DNA from: an uncultured Thermomicrobiales bacterium
GTDB taxonomy: Bacteria; Chloroflexota; Chloroflexia; Thermomicrobiales; UBA6265
Length of the DNA stretch: 42,862 nucleotides
Assembly: GCA_902806335.1 (NCBI GenBank)
Contig: CADCWG010000020.1
Location: 1 to 42,862 of the forward strand
Direction of reading: 5' to 3'
Both the position numbers and the translations under genes were made by a program. Shown piece by piece: positions 18,083 to 27,281 of the stretch (the stretch's first letter is position 1; each line of letters begins with the position of its first letter). Under the pieces are notes generated by a model that searched no databases, was not told the DNA's origin, and saw only the letters and a program-made list of their open reading frames with translations.

Positions 18083-18943
18083 CTAGGCCTGCCTGCGGGC
18101 CCGCGCCCAGCCGGCGAGCTGACCGGAGAGCAGAACGAGGACCGAGACCGCGATCACCACCGCGGCCGCGGCGTTGATGACCGGCGAGAGCTCGAAGCGG
18201 ATCCGGGAGAAGATCACGAGCGGCAGGGTCTGGACGCCGCCGCCGGCGACGAAGAAGGTCAGCACGAACTCGTCGAACGAGAGCGTGAACGCCAGCAGGG
18301 CACCGCCGATCACCCCTGGCATCACCAGGGGCAGGGTGACCCGGCGGAAGGTCGACCACTCGCCGGCGCCCAGGTCGCGGGACGCCTCCTCGAGCCGACG
18401 GTCGAACCCGTAGAAGCTGGTCAGGATCAGGGTCAGGGTGTAGGGCAGGGCGTGGACGACGTGGGCGATCACGATCGTCCAGAACCCGCTCGCCAGTCCG
18501 ATCCGGTTGAACCAGATCACCAGCGAGATGCCGCCGACCACGCCGGGCACCAGCATCGGCAGGTAGAACAGCGCCCGCACCCCGCGCTTGAAGCGGAAGG
18601 TGTAGCGGCTCAGACCCCAGGCGGCCAGCAGCCCGAGCACCGTCGCGACCAGGGCGACGATCGCCCCGACCGTCAGCGACGTCCGGAACGCCTCGAGCAT
18701 CTGGTCGTCGCTGACGAGGTCGCGGTACCAGCGGTCGGTCACCCCCGGCGGCGGGAAGGTGGCGCGGCCGTCCGGGTTGACGGAGGTGACCATCACGAGC
18801 AGGATCGGGAGGAACAGGAAGCCGTAGACGAGCGCGGCGTAGACGAGCAGCAGCCGGCGCCCCAGCGCACCGCGGTCCGGTCCCCGGCCCTGGCCACCCC
18901 GCGCCGCCGTCCCGCCGCCGGCCCGCATCGCCGCCCGCGCCAC
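18083..18943 (-). CDS. Polyamine-type ABC transporter permease (PotC-like)
   Basis: About 286 residues with six membrane helices. The EAA loop EEASRDLGAGEWSTFRRVTL and following PLVMPG identify a PotC/second-permease of the spermidine/putrescine class; FLFLPILLVMVTSVNP in helix 1 and FRTSLTVGAIVALVATVLG in the first core helix fit. GTG 18943 has GGGGAGG exactly 6 bases upstream and is preferred over GTG 18964, which sits in a tandem repeat with no good ribosome-binding site. It is last in the binding protein-ATPase-permease-permease operon, 45 bases after the previous stop. Confidence 0.88.
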   Translation of the reverse strand: MARAAMRAGGGTAARGGQGRGPDRGALGRRLLLVYAALVYGFLFLPILLVMVTSVNPDGRATFPPPGVTDRWYRDLVSDDQMLEAFRTSLTVGAIVALVATVLGLLAAWGLSRYTFRFKRGVRALFYLPMLVPGVVGGISLVIWFNRIGLASGFWTIVIAHVVHALPYTLTLILTSFYGFDRRLEEASRDLGAGEWSTFRRVTLPLVMPGVIGGALLAFTLSFDEFVLTFFVAGGGVQTLPLVIFSRIRFELSPVINAAAAVVIAVSVLVLLSGQLAGWARARRQA

Positions 18944-18963
18944 GCCCTGCCTCCCCGCCGCCA

Positions 18964-18993
18964 CGTCGCTACCCGTCGCTACCCGTCGCTACC
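18964..18993. repeat. Three tandem 10-base repeats at the permease gene junction
   Basis: The unit CGTCGCTACC occurs three times in a row, exactly spanning the stop codon of the upstream (PotB-like) gene and the space before the PotC-like start. Each unit carries a TAG on the minus strand, so the stop is in effect duplicated. It is a likely slippage site that would change intergenic spacing. Confidence 0.8.
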
Positions 18994-19909
18994 CGTACAC
19001 CTGGTCCACGTCGGCGAAGCGGAAGAAGATCGCCAGCCCGACGACCACGATCAGGGTCATCACGATCGAGAGCGCGGCACCCAGCGGCCAGTTGAATGCC
19101 TCCCCGAACTGGGTCGCGATCACGTTGCCCATCATCAGGTCGCCCGTCCCGCCCAGCAGCTGAGGGGTGACGAACGAGCCGAAGCAGGGGATGAAGAAGA
19201 GCACCAACCCCGCGACGACCCCCGGCAGCGTCAGCGGCAGCGTCACCCGCAGGAACGTCCGCCAGGGCGGGCTCCCCAGGTCGTGCGCGGCCTCCAGCAG
19301 CCGCCGGTCGAGGTTGCGGACCGAGGCATAGATCGGCAGGATCATCAGTGGCAGGAAGACGTGGACGAAGCCGATCAGCACGGCCGCTCGGCTGTAGAGC
19401 AGGTCGGTCGGGAGACCCGGCACCCAGCCGAGCGCGTCCTGCAGAAAGCCGTCCCGCTGCAGGATGCCGATCCAGGAGAAGGTGCGGACGATGTAGCTGG
19501 TCCAGAACGGGACGATCACCAGCAGCACCAGGACACCCTGCCGCCGCGGGTCGACCAGCGCGCCGAGCGCGTAGGCCATCGGGTAGGCGACGACCAGGGC
19601 GAGCAGCGTGGCGGCCCCGGCGATCTGGAAGGTGCGCCAGAGCACGCGCCGATAGATGTCGCTGGAGAGGACCTCGCGGTAGTTGCCGACCCAGAAGTCG
19701 GTCTGCATCAGCCCGCTCATCTCGTTGAGCGAGTAGAAGCTGTAGACGCCGACGAAGACCAGCGGCAGGAGGACGAACGCGACGAGGACGGCCACCGGGA
19801 CCCCGATCGAGGCGACGGGCGCGACCCAGCCGGGCAGGCCCCGGGGCGGCCGCCGGGCCGGGGCGGCTCCGGTGCCGGCACTCCGGCGGCCAAGGGTCGA
19901 GGTTGCCAT
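18989..19909 (-). CDS. Polyamine-type ABC transporter permease (PotB-like)
   Basis: A 306-residue membrane protein with a 25-residue Arg/Ala/Gly-rich cytoplasmic lead. Six helices; the EAA loop is LEAAHDLGSPPWRTFLRVTL, followed by PLTLPGVVAGLVL. NYREVLSSDIYRRVLWRTF and the length fit PotB, the first permease of spermidine/putrescine importers. ATG 19909 follows GAGGAGA at 8 bases. It lies about 106 bases after the ATPase stop and before the PotC-like gene in one operon; the two permeases should form the heterodimeric channel. Confidence 0.9.
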   Translation of the reverse strand: MATSTLGRRSAGTGAAPARRPPRGLPGWVAPVASIGVPVAVLVAFVLLPLVFVGVYSFYSLNEMSGLMQTDFWVGNYREVLSSDIYRRVLWRTFQIAGAATLLALVVAYPMAYALGALVDPRRQGVLVLLVIVPFWTSYIVRTFSWIGILQRDGFLQDALGWVPGLPTDLLYSRAAVLIGFVHVFLPLMILPIYASVRNLDRRLLEAAHDLGSPPWRTFLRVTLPLTLPGVVAGLVLFFIPCFGSFVTPQLLGGTGDLMMGNVIATQFGEAFNWPLGAALSIVMTLIVVVGLAIFFRFADVDQVYG

Positions 19910-20015
19910 CGGTCGGGTCTCCTCGGCTCGGCGCGGGTGGGCGTCTGGGAGCGTTCCGCCCCGGGTCTGGAGGGCGGGCGGTGCGCGCTGGCGGGCGCGG
20001 CTCGGGGGACGGTCG

Positions 20016-21107
20016 CTAGCCGCGGATCACCACCGCGTCGTTCGGGCGGAGGGCGACGCGCACCGGCTGGTCGGGCTCGAAGCGCGCCCCGCCGGGGGCA
20101 TTGGCGACGTCGGCGACCAGGGCGTGGCCGCCCGGGAGGCCCAGCTGGTACGCCATCGTCGCCCCCTTGTAGACGCGGGCGGCGACGGTCGCGTCCCACC
20201 CCGTCGCGCCGTCGGCCATCGTCCCGTCCGGTCCGGTCGCCGCGGTCAGGCGGAGCTTCTCGGGGCGGACCATCAGCGCGACGCGGTCGCCGGGCCGGAG
20301 TCCGGCCTCCGACACGGTCAGGGCGGCGCCGGCGACGCGGATCCGGGCGCTGCCGGCGTCGGCGTCGACGACCTCGGCGTCGAGGATGTTGGACGCGCCC
20401 ATGAAGTCGGCGACGAACCGGGTCGCCGGGCGCTCGAAGATCGCCTCGGCGCTGCCGTACTGCTCGACCCGGCCGCGGTTCATCACCGCGATCCGGTCCG
20501 ACATGGTCAGCGCCTCCTCCTGGTCGTGGGTCACGTAGATGAACGTGATCCCGACCTCGCGCTGGATCCGCTTCAACTCCAGTTGCATCTGGCGCCGCAG
20601 CTTGAGGTCGAGCGCGCCGAGCGGCTCGTCGAGGAGGAGCACGGTCGGCTCGATCACCAGCGAGCGGGCGAGGGCCACCCGTTGCTGCTGGCCGCCCGAG
20701 AGCTGCTTCGGCCGCCGCCCCCCGAGGCCGGGCAGCTCGACCAGGGCCAGCATCCCCTCGACCCGGCGCGCGATCTCGGCCTTCGCCACCTTCCGCTCGC
20801 GGAGGCCATAACCGATGTTGGCGGCGATGTCCATGTGCGGGAAGAGGGCGTAGTTCTGGAAGACCATCGAGGTGTCGCGCCGGTAGGGGGGACGGCGCCC
20901 CATCGGCTCGCCGCGCAGGTAGATCTCACCCGTGTCCGGGAACTCGAAGCCGCCGATCATCCGCAGCGTCGTCGTCTTGCCGCAGCCCGACGGCCCGAGC
21001 AGCGTCAGGAACTGTCCCCGCTCGATGTCCAGGCTGACGCCGTCGACGGCCGCCAGGTCGCCGAACCGCTTGGTGACCTCCCGCAACGCGACATCGTGGT
21101 CGACCAT
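20016..21107 (-). CDS. Polyamine-type ABC transporter ATP-binding protein (PotA-like)
   Basis: A 363-residue ATPase. Walker A GPSGCGKT (38-45), Q-loop Q84 in FQNYALFPHM, signature LSGGQQQRVALARSL (136-150), Walker B VLLLDEP with D160-E161, D-loop GALD and H-loop H194 in YVTHDQEEAL are all intact. The C-terminal third (from about residue 235) is the TOBE regulatory domain typical of PotA/CysA/UgpC-type subunits. It powers the permease pair encoded downstream. As the only importer ATPase in the window it might also serve the carbohydrate-type system, which lacks one; that is conjecture. ATG 21107 is used. Confidence 0.93.
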   Translation of the reverse strand: MVDHDVALREVTKRFGDLAAVDGVSLDIERGQFLTLLGPSGCGKTTTLRMIGGFEFPDTGEIYLRGEPMGRRPPYRRDTSMVFQNYALFPHMDIAANIGYGLRERKVAKAEIARRVEGMLALVELPGLGGRRPKQLSGGQQQRVALARSLVIEPTVLLLDEPLGALDLKLRRQMQLELKRIQREVGITFIYVTHDQEEALTMSDRIAVMNRGRVEQYGSAEAIFERPATRFVADFMGASNILDAEVVDADAGSARIRVAGAALTVSEAGLRPGDRVALMVRPEKLRLTAATGPDGTMADGATGWDATVAARVYKGATMAYQLGLPGGHALVADVANAPGGARFEPDQPVRVALRPNDAVVIRG

Positions 21108-21175
21108 CGCGTCTCCGGTCGAGGATTGAGGGGAGCAAGGACCGGCGGACCGGCGAGGAAGGATACGCCGGGAGA

Positions 21176-21196
21176 GCGGTGCGCGGGTGGCACCGC
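21176..21196 (-). terminator. Hairpin between PotD-like and PotA-like genes
   Basis: GCGGTGC pairs with GCACCGC across a 7-base loop, with a second smaller stem (CGGGCC/GGCCCG) closer to the binding-protein stop. It is weaker than the hairpins after the other binding-protein genes but in the equivalent position. Confidence 0.4.
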
Positions 21197-21246
21197 GTCC
21201 CCGGCGACCCTCCTCCCCCCGGTCGGGCCCGTTCCGGCCCGCCGCC

Positions 21247-22428
21247 CTACGAGAGCTTGACCTCGTTCCAGAGGTCGTCGATCGACTTGCGGACGTTCGC
21301 CTTGAGGTCGGTGGTCAGGATCAGCTTGGCGCCCTCGGGGGCGGCGAAGGCCGCCTGCTCCTCCGGGGTGAGCTGGGCGTAGGCGGCCGCGTTCACCGTG
21401 TCGTAGCGCATCCCCCGCATCTGGCGCAGCATGATGTCTTCGCGCAGCAGGAAGTCGATGAAGCGGTGGCCGTTCTCGGCATTCGGGGCGTCCTTGGGGA
21501 TCGCGAAGTTGTCGATGAAGAGGAGCGCCCCCTCCTGCGGGATCGTCCAGGCGATCGGCGCCCCGAGATCCTTGCCCATCCGCGTCCGACCGTCGGTCAG
21601 CTGGCCGACGGTCGCCCCGCCGTCGATGAACAACTGCATCCCGGACTGGTAGTCCTTCCAGTAGTTGAGGACCAGCGGCTTCTGCTCCATAAGCCGGCCC
21701 TTGATCTCGTCCATCTTCTGCGGTTCGAGCGGGTTGTCGTCGAGGGTCAGCGCCGCGATCCCGACCCGGGCGTAAGCCTGGTCCTGCAGCGCCAGCTTGC
21801 CGCCGTGGGCCGGGTCCCAGGTCGCCTCCCAGCTCGTCGGCGCGGTCGGGAACTGCTCGGTGTTGTAGGTGAGCGCGTAGTAGACCCGGGTGAAGGGGAG
21901 CGCCGTCGGCTTGTCGTCCTTCCGCAGCTCGGCGATGTTCTGGTAGTCGGGGAAGATGTTGGCGCTGTTGGGGATCAGCCCGAGGTCGAGCTGCGTCAGC
22001 AGGTCGGCGGCGTTGGCCCGCTGGACCCAGTCGGTGGTCGGGATGAAGAAGTCCCAGGTCTCGCCGGCGTTGAGCTTGGCCCACCACTCGTCGTTGCTGG
22101 CGTAGTTGGCGAGCGAGGTGACCTTGATCCCGGTCTCCTGCTCGAAGATCGGGGCCACCTCGTTGATCCAGTTGGCGTACCAGTTGTAGAGCACGACCTC
22201 CCCGGCGCCCTGGCGGAGCACGGCCGGCGCCGATCGCTTCGGCGCCGGCGCGGCGGCGGCCCCGGCCACGCCCGCCGCGGCGAGGGCCGTCCCGGCGACG
22301 ACCCCGGTCCCGCGGCGGAGCAGGTCGCGGCGACTCAGCCCGGTCACCTGTAGCGTCGGGTCGACGCCCGGCGTGACGGTCGGCTCGGCCGGCGAGGTGG
22401 CAGACCGCAGGTCGCGTGCGTCGTCCAT
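21247..22428 (-). CDS. Polyamine-type ABC transporter substrate-binding protein (PotD-like)
   Basis: A 393-residue exported receptor. It begins with a 30-residue polar lead, then a twin-arginine motif SRRDLLRRG (R33-R34) and an Ala/Gly/Val hydrophobic stretch, so Tat export is likely. The mature part starts VVLYNWYANWINEVAPIFEQ, TGIKVTSLANYASNDEWWAK and WDFFIPTTDWVQR, the PotD-like pattern; NEVKLS closes the protein. ATG 22428 has an excellent AGGAGGT 6-7 bases upstream, which excludes the longer open frame. It is first in the four-gene operon. Ligand class (polyamine or similar) is inferred from family resemblance. Confidence 0.9.
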   Translation of the reverse strand: MDDARDLRSATSPAEPTVTPGVDPTLQVTGLSRRDLLRRGTGVVAGTALAAAGVAGAAAAPAPKRSAPAVLRQGAGEVVLYNWYANWINEVAPIFEQETGIKVTSLANYASNDEWWAKLNAGETWDFFIPTTDWVQRANAADLLTQLDLGLIPNSANIFPDYQNIAELRKDDKPTALPFTRVYYALTYNTEQFPTAPTSWEATWDPAHGGKLALQDQAYARVGIAALTLDDNPLEPQKMDEIKGRLMEQKPLVLNYWKDYQSGMQLFIDGGATVGQLTDGRTRMGKDLGAPIAWTIPQEGALLFIDNFAIPKDAPNAENGHRFIDFLLREDIMLRQMRGMRYDTVNAAAYAQLTPEEQAAFAAPEGAKLILTTDLKANVRKSIDDLWNEVKLS

Positions 22429-22672
22429 GGGGAACCTCCTGGGGTGCGAGGCGGAGACCGGTCGTCGGACCCAGATTCCGAGCAGGGGCAATGCCACCGT
22501 CCGATTCTGGGGGCGCTGCGCTACCGCGCGGACGGCGGTGTCCCGCCTGGGCGCGGAGCGCTCGATACGATGGCCGTCGTGGGTCCCAGCACCACCCCGC
22601 ACGACGCTTGCCCCCCCTCGTCCCCCGACGACCCCGTGCTATCCTCGGTGCCGCCTCCAGGATCCCGAGGGG

Positions 22673-24442
22673 ATGCACCCGGCGCCGGCCGGTTCGGCAG
22701 CGTGGGCCACGATCCGGGCCGTGCGGGGGATGGGCGGAGCGGTGGACCGAACACGGGTCAGAGCCTGGCGCCCACCGGCGGCGAGGGGGGCGCGGCGGGG
22801 GCGCCCGGGGTGGGGCGCCGCCGCGTGGCTCGTCCTCGCCGTCCTGATCAGCCTCGCCGTCCGGCTGCCGTTCCTGTCGCTCCCCCTGATCGCCGACGAG
22901 GGCGGCTACGCCTACGTCGCCGAGCGCTGGGCGGCCGGCGAGGGGCGGCTCTACCACGACCTCTGGGTCAGCCGCCCGCAGGGCATCTTCGTCGCCTATC
23001 TCGCCATCTTCCGCACGCTCGGCGCGGACGCGACCGCGATCCGCCTCGGGGCGTGGGTCGCCGCCGCGCTGACACTGCTCGCCGTCTGGGCCTTCGGTCG
23101 CCGCTGGGCCGGTCCCCGCGTCGCGGCGGCGAGCTCGCTCGTCTTCGCCCTGCTGGCCGGCTCCCCGGCGATCGAGGGCTACACCGCCAACGCCGAGATC
23201 TTCATGGCCCTCCCCGCGGCGGTCGCGGCCTGGCTCCTCCTTGGTGCGTCCCGCGGTGGGCCGCTCCGCTGGGCCGCGGCGCCGCTGGTCGGGGCCGGCG
23301 TCGCGGTTGGGGTGGCGACGCTGCTGAAGCCGTCCGGCGCGGCGATGCTGCCGGTGGCGCTCGCCTTCGCCGCGCTGGCCGGTCCCGCCGCCCTCCCCCG
23401 GCGGGAGGTCGCGCGCCGCTGGGGGTTGCTGGGCGGCGGGTGCGCCGTGGCCCTGCTCCCGGCGATCGCCCACGGCGCCTGGCTGGGCTGGGACTCCTAC
23501 CTCTACGCGGCGCTCCTCTACCGGGTCGGCAGTCAGAGCAGCGCGACCGTCCCGCCCCTGGAGCACCTGCGCCACGTCTTCTGGCTGGCGGTGCGTTGCT
23601 GGCCGCTCGCGGCGCTCGCCGTGTCGCTCGTTCTCCTGACCCACCGGGGGCGACTGAGGCGGGGCCCGCTCGGTCTGCGTGGCCGGACGTGGGAGCCGCG
23701 CCTGGTGATGCCTGGGGTCAGGGTGGGGCTGGTCGCGGCGCGGGCGGCGCCCGCGTGGTCCGTGGGGCTCAGGGCCCCGGTCGGCTCGTCGACCGCAGGG
23801 CGGGGCAGCCTGCTGGTCCGCCTCTGGCTGCTCGGGTCTGTGGCCGGCGTCGCGGTCGGCGGGGACTGGTGGCCCCACTACCTCGTCCAGGGGGCCGCGC
23901 CGGCCGCGCTCTGGGTCGGGCGACGCCTGGGCGATCTCACCGGTGGCAATGGCGGGCCCATCTGGCGCCGGGTGGCGGTGGTCGGGCTGGCGGCGGCGGC
24001 GCTGCTCGCGCCCTACCGGGTCGTGCTGGAGACCGACGGCGACCCCGGGCGGCTGAGCCTGGCGGTCCATGACCAGCCGGTGCTGCCGGTGCAGGACGAG
24101 GTAGCGGCCTACCTCCGGGCCACGACGCCCGCCGGGGCGGCGATCTTCGTCGCCTTCGACGAGGCCGAGCTCTACTACCTCGCCGACCGCCCGGCGGCCT
24201 ACCGCCACCTCTACGACCAGGAGTTGGCGGCGATCCCCGGCGCCGAGGCGGCCCTGCTGGACCTGATCGGCGGTCCCGCTCGACCGGCCGTGGTCGTCGC
24301 CACCCGCCAGCTCGCCCCCTTCCCGGACCAGGGCCGTGCCTTCTGGGCGGCCGTCCGGGCGCACTACCGGCTGGAGACGACGATCGGTGGGGTGGGGATC
24401 TACCGCGCCACCGCCCCGTCGGGCGGCCCCTCGGCGCGGTGA
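22673..24442 (+). CDS. Multi-pass membrane glycosyltransferase (GT39/ArnT-like, PMT_2)
   Basis: About 589 residues with roughly ten hydrophobic helices. After the first helix (WLVLAVLISLAVRLPFLSLP) comes LIADEGGYAYVAERWAAGEG, where the Asp-Glu pair matches the catalytic acidic residues of lipid-linked sugar transferases, then DLWVSRPQGIFVAYLAIFRT. The C-terminal soluble part ends ETTIGGVGIYRATAP. These enzymes move sugars from polyprenyl carriers onto lipids or proteins outside the membrane. A basic, Pro/Arg-rich loop (about 23650-23810) interrupts the helices. The start is uncertain: ATG 22673 directly abuts GAGGGG; ATG 22730 and GTG 22742 are alternatives close to the first helix. Confidence 0.8.
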   Translation: MHPAPAGSAAWATIRAVRGMGGAVDRTRVRAWRPPAARGARRGRPGWGAAAWLVLAVLISLAVRLPFLSLPLIADEGGYAYVAERWAAGEGRLYHDLWVSRPQGIFVAYLAIFRTLGADATAIRLGAWVAAALTLLAVWAFGRRWAGPRVAAASSLVFALLAGSPAIEGYTANAEIFMALPAAVAAWLLLGASRGGPLRWAAAPLVGAGVAVGVATLLKPSGAAMLPVALAFAALAGPAALPRREVARRWGLLGGGCAVALLPAIAHGAWLGWDSYLYAALLYRVGSQSSATVPPLEHLRHVFWLAVRCWPLAALAVSLVLLTHRGRLRRGPLGLRGRTWEPRLVMPGVRVGLVAARAAPAWSVGLRAPVGSSTAGRGSLLVRLWLLGSVAGVAVGGDWWPHYLVQGAAPAALWVGRRLGDLTGGNGGPIWRRVAVVGLAAAALLAPYRVVLETDGDPGRLSLAVHDQPVLPVQDEVAAYLRATTPAGAAIFVAFDEAELYYLADRPAAYRHLYDQELAAIPGAEAALLDLIGGPARPAVVVATRQLAPFPDQGRAFWAAVRAHYRLETTIGGVGIYRATAPSGGPSAR

Positions 24443-24473
24443 CCGGGCCGTCGTCCCGCCGAGGGACGCCGGG

Positions 24474-25299
24474 ATGGATCCGAGCGACCGACAGAAGGAG
24501 ATGGTCCGGCGCCTGTTCGATCGGACGGCGGGGGCCTCCGACACGGTCGTGCCGTTCTTCGCCGGGTTCGGCCGTCACCTGGTGGCATGGGCGGATCCGG
24601 CACCCGGCCAGACGGTCCTCTACCTCCTCTCCAGCCGCGGGGCCGTGTCGAAGCCGGCGCGGGAGGCGATCGATCCGCTAGGGACGGCGGCCGCGGTCGA
24701 CGTCTCGCCCCCGATTGTCGCGTGGCTCGCTGCTGACCTCCGGGCGGTGAGTGCCCGGAACGTCGATCTGTGGATGACGGACACCGAGCGCTTGGCGTTT
24801 CCGAGACGAGCCTTTGACGCCGTGCTCTGCGGGTTCGCCCTCCACTTGATGCCCGATCCACCCGGTGTCGTCCCGTCAGCCTGGCGGGTGCTCCGTCCGG
24901 GCGCGTCTCCGTGGTCTCCCTTGCTCCCTGCCCGGGCCGGCGAGCGGCCGCCGCCTGGCGCCCGACGCCGGGGTCGTCCAGCGATACGCGCCGGCCGTGA
25001 ACCCCGCGCGGTGGTCGCTGCCCGACCCGCCGGAGCCGCCGAGGTTGCTCCGGGCCGCTGGCCTCGCGGCGATCGAGGTCAGCGCGGAAGAGGTCCGGGT
25101 GCCGGTGGAGGACCCGGCGACCTTCTGAGCGGTGGAGATGTCCCACGGCATGCGCGGGTTCGTCGAGGGCCTGCCTGGCCGGGAGCGGGCTGACTTCGAG
25201 GCGGACGTGTGCGCGGTCCTCGCCGCGATGCACGACGCTGGCGGCATCGTCCTGGAGCGCGGCGTCGGTTTTTGCCGCGCGTCGGTGCCGACCGGGTGA
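24474..25299 (+). pseudogene. Decayed class I SAM methyltransferase
   Basis: The first part (24474 to about 24900) reads as a UbiE-like methyltransferase: DRQKEMVRRLFDRTAG, TERLAFPRRAFDAVLCGFAL and AWRVLRPG. The SAM motif I is damaged: VLYLLSSRG stands where a VLDxxxGxG form is expected. Just after RVLRPG the reading frame is lost; a short stretch RVSVVSLAP is in a second frame (from about 24902), and the remainder (APDAGVVQRYAPAVNPARWS onward) is in a third. That frame then meets TGA 25126-25128, where relatives usually have Trp, and continues recognisably (VEMSHGMRGFVEGLPG) to TGA 25297-25299. Two frameshifts, a stop and a broken motif indicate a pseudogene; sequencing error could explain part of it. 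Confidence 0.75.
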
Positions 25300-25485
25300 C
25301 CGGGTCCCACGCGATCGGTGGCGGCGGCACCGGGCGGCGGCGTCCGTCATCACCGGTCTCACGGGGTCCGTGCGGGGAATGCCGCCGGGCCGTCGGCGCG
25401 GTCCGGCGCGTGGCTCGACCAGGACGACCTCGGTCGGCGTCGCGGCACGGCGAACAGACCGCCCGTGCAATGTCGCCCGTCCCGA

Positions 25486-25514
25486 TTGACGCGCCGGCAC
25501 CGTTCCCCTACCCT
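25486..25514 (+). promoter_or_regulatory. Promoter candidate of the first Dpp-type operon
   Basis: TTGACG (25486-25491) and TACCCT (25509-25514) are separated by 17 bases, a near-consensus housekeeping-type arrangement, about 70 bases before the binding-protein start. Confidence 0.55.
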
Positions 25515-25584
25515 GCCGCCGACCCAGACGGGGGAACCCGGACAGACGAGGTAACGGACGACCGCTCAACGAGGAGGAAGGTCT

Positions 25585-27276
25585 GTGATGCACGTCCCGG
25601 CACGGTGGGCCAAGCTCGGTGGCCTGCTGCTGGTCTTCGCGCTGCTGATGCCCGCGGTCGCGCTCCGCGCCGATGCCCAGGACGCCGAAGGCAAGGTGCT
25701 CCGCATCCAGCGCGGCACCTACCCCGACACCATCGACCCCCAGGTCGGCTCGGCCCTCGCTGAGATCAGCATCTGGACGCTCAACTACGAGGGCCTGACC
25801 CGCCTCGACGGCAACCTGCAGACCGTCCCGGCGGCCGCCGAGAGCTGGGAGTTCAACGAGGACGCGACGAGCATCACCTTCCGCCTGCGGGAAGGGCTGA
25901 CCTACAGCGACGGCTCGCCGCTCACCGCCGACCGCTTCCGCTACTCGGTGCTCCGCACCTGCGACCCGAACGTCGCCGGCGGCTACGCCTACGTCCTGAC
26001 CGACGTCGTCGCCGGCTGCGCCGAGTTCGCCAACCTGTTCGACCCCGAGGCCGCGACCCCGGTCGCCACCGACGACACCGCCGCCTACGAGGCGGCCCGC
26101 GACGCGGTCGGCGTCCGCGCGCCGGACGAGCGCACGCTCGAGATCGACTTCATCGCCCCGGCCCCCTACTTCCCGACGGTGGCCAGCCTCTGGGTCTTCT
26201 TCCCGGCCCAGCAGGAGCTGATCGAGGCCGGCGGCGAGAACTGGTGGGCCGACCCGGCGAACCAGATCGGCAACGGGCCCTTCCAGCTCACCGGGCTCGA
26301 GGACGGCCAGCTCGCCACGTTCGAGGCCAACGAGAACTACTGGGCGGGTCGGCCGAAGGTCGACGGGATCGAGTACGTCTACATCGCCGAGAGCGCCGCG
26401 GCCCTGGAGGCGTACCGCGCCGGGGACGTCGACATCATCGGCGTCGACCCGTCCCAGATCGCCACGATCGAGGGCGACCCGGAGCTGTCCGACCAGCTGC
26501 TCCGCTACGCGGCCGCCAACACCTGGTACCTCAACTTCAACCTCAACGAGGAGCCGTTCCAGGACGTCAAGGTGCGCGAGGCGTTCGCCTACGCCTTCGA
26601 CCGCGAGACGTTCTGCGAGGTGATCAGCTTCGGCAGCTGCGTGCCGACCTACTCCTGGGTGCCGAGCGACGTGCCGGGCGCGATCGAGACCAACGCCTTC
26701 GCGTTCGACCCCGAGGCCGCCCGGGCCGCCCTCGCCGCGTCCTCCTACGGCAGCGCCGAGGCGCTCCCCGAGATCCGGTACTTCTACGGCAGCGGCGACC
26801 CCGCCGCCCAGGCCCGGGTCGAGTGGATCGCCCAGCAGTACCGCGAGGTCCTCGGCGTCGAGCTGACGCTGGAGCCGACCGAGCCGACGACTCTGTCCGG
26901 CCTGCGGCGCGACCCGGAGACCTACCCGCAGTTCACCATCTACAACTGGTACCAGGACTACCCCGACCCCCAGAACTGGCTCAGCGTCTACTGGACGTGC
27001 AGCTCGTCGTTCGCCGAGCGGGTCGGCTACTGCAACCCCGAGTTCGACGAGCTGACCGAGCAGGGCGACCGCACGATCGACCCCGAGGCGCGGATCCCGT
27101 TCTACGAGCAGGCCGGCCAGCTCCTCCTCGAGGACCTGCCGGGCCCGCCGCTCTTCAACGAGGCGAACATCTTCCTCGTCAGCCCGGACGTCACCGGCTA
27201 CACCCCGACCTCGATCGACGGCGGCTGGCCCGGCGAGCGCGCCTCTGCGCTGACCGTCGACGTCAACCGGACGTAG
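25585..27276 (+). CDS. Peptide/nickel-type ABC transporter substrate-binding protein (family 5)
   Basis: A 563-residue exported receptor. The leader (RWAKLGGLLLVFALLMPAVA) ends near ALRADAQ; no lipobox Cys. Family-5 marks are YPDTIDPQVGSALAEISIW, WEFNEDATSITFRLREGLTY then SDGSPLTADRFRYS, ANTWYLNFNLNEEPFQDVKV then REAFAYAFDRETF, and YNWYQDYPDPQNWLS near the C-terminus. The family binds oligopeptides, nickel or other small organics; the ligand cannot be assigned. AGGAGGAAGG upstream fits GTG 25585 at 7-8 bases; ATG 25588 is next to it. It is first in an operon with two permeases, followed by strong hairpins (27282-27360). Confidence 0.92.
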   Translation: MMHVPARWAKLGGLLLVFALLMPAVALRADAQDAEGKVLRIQRGTYPDTIDPQVGSALAEISIWTLNYEGLTRLDGNLQTVPAAAESWEFNEDATSITFRLREGLTYSDGSPLTADRFRYSVLRTCDPNVAGGYAYVLTDVVAGCAEFANLFDPEAATPVATDDTAAYEAARDAVGVRAPDERTLEIDFIAPAPYFPTVASLWVFFPAQQELIEAGGENWWADPANQIGNGPFQLTGLEDGQLATFEANENYWAGRPKVDGIEYVYIAESAAALEAYRAGDVDIIGVDPSQIATIEGDPELSDQLLRYAAANTWYLNFNLNEEPFQDVKVREAFAYAFDRETFCEVISFGSCVPTYSWVPSDVPGAIETNAFAFDPEAARAALAASSYGSAEALPEIRYFYGSGDPAAQARVEWIAQQYREVLGVELTLEPTEPTTLSGLRRDPETYPQFTIYNWYQDYPDPQNWLSVYWTCSSSFAERVGYCNPEFDELTEQGDRTIDPEARIPFYEQAGQLLLEDLPGPPLFNEANIFLVSPDVTGYTPTSIDGGWPGERASALTVDVNRT

Positions 27277-27281
27277 CGGCG

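Noticed and set aside
17999-20404. Open frame of about 800 codons on the plus strand
   Set aside because: It is antisense to the PotC-, PotB- and PotA-like genes; the Asp/Glu/Arg/Gln-rich composition is typical of antisense reading of membrane-protein genes.
21005-24544. Very long open frame (over 1,100 codons) on the minus strand
   Set aside because: It overlaps the real PotA-like, PotD-like and glycosyltransferase genes in other frames; the translation is Arg/Gly/Pro-rich without family features. High GC removes stop codons from antisense frames.
25126-25128. A second selenocysteine codon in the methyltransferase
   Set aside because: The TGA replaces a Trp position, not Cys, no suitable hairpin was seen, and the gene has frameshifts and a broken SAM motif; decay explains it better.
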